Source: Ignavibacteriota bacterium (lineage in GTDB: Bacteria > Bacteroidota > Ignavibacteria > UBA10030 > UBA6906). From it: a stretch of DNA of 41,931 nucleotides. The stretch covers positions 86,757 through 128,687 of the forward strand of contig PMNE01000030.1 in the NCBI GenBank assembly GCA_003162635.1. Direction: 5' to 3'. The position numbers and the translations under genes are program-made. The notes beneath the pieces are model-generated. The model made no database searches and had not been told where the DNA came from. It worked only from the letters and a program-made list of their open reading frames with translations. Shown in pieces: positions 38,143 to 41,931 of the stretch. How positions within the stretch are numbered: the stretch's first letter is position 1; every line of letters starts with the position of its first letter.

Positions 38143-40159
38143 CACCGACAGCTCTCATCCCCTGCGCATCGGGTTCTACATCTGCCATTGCGGCCACAAC
38201 ATTGCAGGCACAATCGACGTCGCCTCCGTGGCACACTATGCCGCGGCCCTCCCACACGTGAGCGTGGCGCGGGAATACAAGTACATGTGTTCCGACCCGG
38301 GGCAGGAGCTTATCCAAAAGGACATTCGGGACCTGGAGCTCAACCGGATCGTCGTGGCATCATGCTCTCCTCTTCTTCACGAACACACATTCCGTCAGGC
38401 CGTGGAGAAGGGAGGACTGAACCCGTTTTTCTTCCAGATGGTCAACATCCGTGAAGATGTTTCATGGGTGAACGACAATCCGGCCGCGGCAACCGTGAAG
38501 GCGAAGGACCTCGCACGGGCGGCGATCTTCCGGGTGAGCCATCACCGCGCTCTCGACAAGAAGCATGTCAGTATTCATCCCGATGCGCTTGTCGTTGGGG
38601 CAGGCATTGCGGGAATCCACGCCGCGCTGACACTTGCCAACGCCGGCAAGAAAGTGACACTCGTGGAGAGGGAACCCACCATCGGCGGTCACATGGCAAT
38701 GTTTGACAAAACGTTCCCGACCCTCGACTGCGCTGCTTGTATCCTCACTCCGAAAATGTCGGCGGTCAGGAACCATCCCAACATCCGTCTTCTTTCGTAT
38801 TCCGAAGTGAAGGTGGTCGGCGGGTACGTCGGCAACTACAAGGTGACCATCAGGCGGAAACCACGCTACATCAAGGAGGAACTCTGCGTCGGTTGCATGG
38901 AGTGTATTGAGGCCTGCGTGTACAAGGAGGGGAAGACTCCCGACGAGTTCAACCAGGGGCTCAGCAAACGAAAGCCGATCTATATTCCGTTCCCGCAGGC
39001 GACACCCCAGGTGGTCGTTATCGATCCCGCAACGTGCATTGAATTCAAGTCGGGTCACTGCAAGAAGACGTGCGTTTCGGTATGCGATCGGGGCGCCGTG
39101 GACTTCTCGCAGAAGGAGGAGACGATCGACATCGATGTCGGGACGATCATCCTTGCCACGGGCTACGCGACGTTCGATCCCAAGCGGTTGCCCTACTACG
39201 GATACGGGAAATACCCCAACGTGTACAGTTCCCTCGAAGTCGAGCGCCTCGTCAACGCGTCAGGGCCAACGGCGGGCGAGCTGATTCTCCGCGACGGCCG
39301 GCACCCTAAGACCGTCGGGATCATCCACTGCGTCGGATCGCGCGACAGGAACACGAATCGATGGTGTTCCCGCACCTGCTGCATGTATTCGCTCAAGCTT
39401 GCGCATCTCCTCAAAGAGCATACGGAAGCCGAGGTATATAACTTCTACATCGACATACGTGCCGCAGGAAAATCATACGAGGAGTTCTACGACAAACTGT
39501 TGGAGGAGAATATCCACTTCGTCCGCGGGCGGGTGGCTGAGGTGACCGATTGGGCGGCCAGGCCTTCAGAGGAGGGGAAGCTGGTCATCCGGGTCGAGGA
39601 TACCTTGATCGGGGTGGTCCGCCGGGTGCCGGTCGATATGGTTGTCCTTGCCGTGGGGATGGAGCCCAGCGCGGATGCGCAGGACGTTCGGAGAATGTTC
39701 AACATTTCCTGCTCCACAGAGGGTTTCTTCCTCGAACGCCATCCCAAGCTCGCCCCTGTCGATACCTTTACCGACGGCATTTTCATTGCCGGTGCGTGCC
39801 AGGGGCCGAAAGACATTCCCGACAGCGTGGCGCAGGCGGGCGCAGCGGCAGCCCAGGCGCTGACGCTGATCGACACGGGCGAAGTGGAACTCGAGCCAAA
39901 CACGGCATACATCGCGGAAGAATTTTGCTCGGGGTGTAAGTCATGCCTTGGGATATGTCCCTACACAGCCATCACGCGGGACGAGATCAAGGGGAAGGCC
40001 TTTATCAATGAGGCGCTTTGCAAGGGGTGCGGCACATGCGTCGCCGCCTGCCCCTCGGGTGCCATCCGACAGCATCTTTTCGAGGACGACCAGATTTTCA
40101 GCGAGATCGACGGGATCCTCGCCGATGACAACCTCACAACCGCGGGGGTTGAACGATGA
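38135..40159 (+). CDS. hdrA: Heterodisulfide reductase subunit A-like (HdrA), FAD/4Fe-4S protein
   Basis: YICHCGHNIAGTIDV, FAD motif ALVVGAGIAGIHAALTLANAGKKVTLVEREPTIGGHMAMFDKTFPTLDCAACILTPKM, CVGCMECIEAC, C-terminal CSGCKSCLGICP and CKGCGTCVAACP. Confidence 0.96.
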   Translation: MPDTDSSHPLRIGFYICHCGHNIAGTIDVASVAHYAAALPHVSVAREYKYMCSDPGQELIQKDIRDLELNRIVVASCSPLLHEHTFRQAVEKGGLNPFFFQMVNIREDVSWVNDNPAAATVKAKDLARAAIFRVSHHRALDKKHVSIHPDALVVGAGIAGIHAALTLANAGKKVTLVEREPTIGGHMAMFDKTFPTLDCAACILTPKMSAVRNHPNIRLLSYSEVKVVGGYVGNYKVTIRRKPRYIKEELCVGCMECIEACVYKEGKTPDEFNQGLSKRKPIYIPFPQATPQVVVIDPATCIEFKSGHCKKTCVSVCDRGAVDFSQKEETIDIDVGTIILATGYATFDPKRLPYYGYGKYPNVYSSLEVERLVNASGPTAGELILRDGRHPKTVGIIHCVGSRDRNTNRWCSRTCCMYSLKLAHLLKEHTEAEVYNFYIDIRAAGKSYEEFYDKLLEENIHFVRGRVAEVTDWAARPSEEGKLVIRVEDTLIGVVRRVPVDMVVLAVGMEPSADAQDVRRMFNISCSTEGFFLERHPKLAPVDTFTDGIFIAGACQGPKDIPDSVAQAGAAAAQALTLIDTGEVELEPNTAYIAEEFCSGCKSCLGICPYTAITRDEIKGKAFINEALCKGCGTCVAACPSGAIRQHLFEDDQIFSEIDGILADDNLTTAGVER

Positions 40160-41733
40160 ACGACAAGGAAATCCTGGAAGAGAAGAAGTGGGAGCCGCGC
40201 ATTGTCGCATTCTTTTGTACCTGGTGCACCTACACAGCCGCGGATTTGGCGGGCGTCTCGCGGTTGCGTCACGCGCCCAATGCCCGGATTATCCGGGTCA
40301 TGTGCTCGGGGCGCATCGATCCCCAGTTCGTGCTTGACGCTTTCGCGCGCGGCGCCGACGGCGTCCTCATCGGAGGATGCCATCCCGGCGATTGCCATTA
40401 CATGGAGGGAAATACCAAGGCTCTCCGGCGTGTGCGTGCGTTGCAGCGTCTCCTGCGCGACATGGGGGTCCATGAAGACCGGTTCCGCCTCGAATGGATT
40501 TCGGCATCCGAAGGCGAAAAAGTCAAGACCGTCATCAACGATATGGTCGAACGGATCCGCGTTCTCGGTCCCCTCTCGCTCCCCGCGCACTGCGCCCAGT
40601 GGGACGCGGAGGTGGGATCGCTGGAGAGAGCCATCGCTGCGGAACAGAAGCAGGCCGACGGAGACGCAGGAGTTCAGATCCCATCGAGCCCGCCGGCTGC
40701 CGTGGGGGCGGATCAGACTCAGGAGAGTTCATCGCTCCCGCAGCATCACAGCGGCGCAAAGCCGAAGATCGCCCTCTATTGGTGCGCTTCGTGCGGCGGC
40801 TGCGAAGAATCGGTCGTCGATCTGGCCGAAGGAATCATTGGCCTCCTCGCCACAATCGATATCGTGTTCTGGCCGGTCGCGATGGACTTCAAAAAGTCTG
40901 ATGTGGAAAAACTCGGCGATGGCGAGATCTTTGCATCCCTCATCAATGGAGCGGTCCGCACGTCGGAGCAGGAGGAGATGGCACACCTTCTCAGGCGGAA
41001 AAGCAGAATTGTCCTCGCATACGGCTCCTGCGCACATCTCGGCGGGATACCCGGTCTGGCAAACCAGTTCAACCGGGACGATATCCTCCGATACGTGTAC
41101 GAAGGATCCCCGTCGACTGTCAACGAGGAGAAAACCCGCCCGCTCGTGACGACCCAGCGTGACACGCACACACTCACCATTCCGGCATTCCATTCGCAAG
41201 TGCGAACACTGAACCAGGTCATTCCCGTCGACTACTATCTGCCGGGCTGCCCCCCGGTTCCGCGTTTGCTGGCGGCCGGACTTGCGCAATTACTTTCGGA
41301 CAATCCTCCGCCCCGCGGGTCGGTCCTCGCTCCGGATACCGCACTGTGCGATACATGTCCGCGGAAGGATACCAAACCTGCCGATCTGCAATTCACCTCA
41401 TTCTCGCGGCCGCACCAGATCAACATTGATCCGGCAATGTGCTTTCTTGCGCAGGGAGTGGTCTGCATGGGACCGGGAACGCGCGGCGGCTGTGAGGCAC
41501 AATGCATCAACGGCAACATGCCCTGCTCTGGATGCTTCGGTCCCCCCTCCAACGTCAAGGACCAGGGAGCAAAAATTCTTGCAGCCATTTTCTCCTCGCT
41601 GAAGGCGAAGGATGAAAAAGGAATCGACGAGGCTGCCGGCACCGTACCGGATCCGATCGGAACGTTTTACCGGTACGGACTCCCGGGGTCCCTCCTGCGG
41701 CGCAAAACGATGGAAACCCACACCAAAGGATAG
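40156..41733 (+). CDS. MvhD (hydrogenase iron-sulfur delta subunit) fused to MvhG-type [NiFe]-hydrogenase small subunit
   Basis: Residues about 1-145: FFCTWCTYTAADLAG, RVMCSGRIDPQFVLDAF, GCHPGDCHY (MvhD/FlpD). Residues about 203-525: WCASCGGCEESVVDL, YGSCAHLGGIPGLAN, LPGCPPVPRLL, CFLAQGVVCMGPGTRGGCEAQCINGNMPCSGCFGP (small subunit). Low-complexity linker between them; 4-nt overlap with hdrA. Confidence 0.93.
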   Translation: MNDKEILEEKKWEPRIVAFFCTWCTYTAADLAGVSRLRHAPNARIIRVMCSGRIDPQFVLDAFARGADGVLIGGCHPGDCHYMEGNTKALRRVRALQRLLRDMGVHEDRFRLEWISASEGEKVKTVINDMVERIRVLGPLSLPAHCAQWDAEVGSLERAIAAEQKQADGDAGVQIPSSPPAAVGADQTQESSSLPQHHSGAKPKIALYWCASCGGCEESVVDLAEGIIGLLATIDIVFWPVAMDFKKSDVEKLGDGEIFASLINGAVRTSEQEEMAHLLRRKSRIVLAYGSCAHLGGIPGLANQFNRDDILRYVYEGSPSTVNEEKTRPLVTTQRDTHTLTIPAFHSQVRTLNQVIPVDYYLPGCPPVPRLLAAGLAQLLSDNPPPRGSVLAPDTALCDTCPRKDTKPADLQFTSFSRPHQINIDPAMCFLAQGVVCMGPGTRGGCEAQCINGNMPCSGCFGPPSNVKDQGAKILAAIFSSLKAKDEKGIDEAAGTVPDPIGTFYRYGLPGSLLRRKTMETHTKG

Positions 41734-41737
41734 CATC

Positions 41738-41931
41738 ATGGCACCCTCCACCGGGCAAACACGCAGGATCACGATCGATCCGATCACGCGGCTCGAAGGT
41801 CACGGGAAAATCGAGATATTCCTCGATGACCGGGGGGAAGTGGAGAGGGCTTACTACCAAATCCCTGAACTCCGGGGATTTGAGTCCTTCGTGGTGGGAC
41901 GACCCGCCGAAGAAATGCCGCAGATCACCAG
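41738..41931 (+). CDS. [NiFe]-hydrogenase large subunit (MvhA-like), truncated at window edge
   Basis: Translation MAPSTGQTRRITIDPITRLEGHGKIEIFLDDRGEVERAYYQIPELRGFESFVVGRPAEEMPQIT; ITRLEGHGKIEIFLDD and RGFE are typical of the large-subunit N-terminus just before RxCxxC. Confidence 0.93.
   Translation, partial: MAPSTGQTRRITIDPITRLEGHGKIEIFLDDRGEVERAYYQIPELRGFESFVVGRPAEEMPQIT

Noticed and set aside
1-41931. CRISPR array, tRNA/rRNA genes, prophage or defence island
   Set aside because: No spaced direct repeats, tRNA-like cloverleafs, rRNA or phage/defence signature proteins were recognised on reading; a tRNA/CRISPR scan was not run.

Overview
High-GC bacterial chromosomal window, densely coding. 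About 33 CDSs are supported, including one truncated at each edge; no rRNA, tRNA or CRISPR array was recognised. The protein set (BatA/VWA protein, patatin-Omp85 fusion, DUF1015, COG1313 radical SAM) suggests a relative of the FCB/Ignavibacteria group, but this is inference only. The most notable content is: (1) a tightly coupled operon at the right end, hdrC-hdrB-hdrA-[mvhD::mvhG fusion]-mvhA (truncated), i.e. a predicted H2-linked, flavin-based electron-bifurcating heterodisulfide-reductase-type complex in a bacterial gene context, in which the MvhD electron-transfer subunit and the hydrogenase small subunit form one polypeptide; (2) an S24/XRE repressor divergent from a DUF72 gene, with two near-identical 14-bp palindromic sites (CGACAWWTATGTCS) whose centres are exactly 32 bp apart, one lying in the 17-bp spacer of a good sigma70-like promoter; (3) an IS200/RAYT-like Y1 transposase homologue that has lost both the HUH motif and the catalytic Tyr, suggesting domestication; (4) a perfect terminator-like hairpin plus T8 tract inside a BatA/VWA coding sequence; (5) an adenylate cyclase/AAA protein with an unusual C-terminal membrane module. 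All calls come from reading the sequence and translated motifs; no database search was run.
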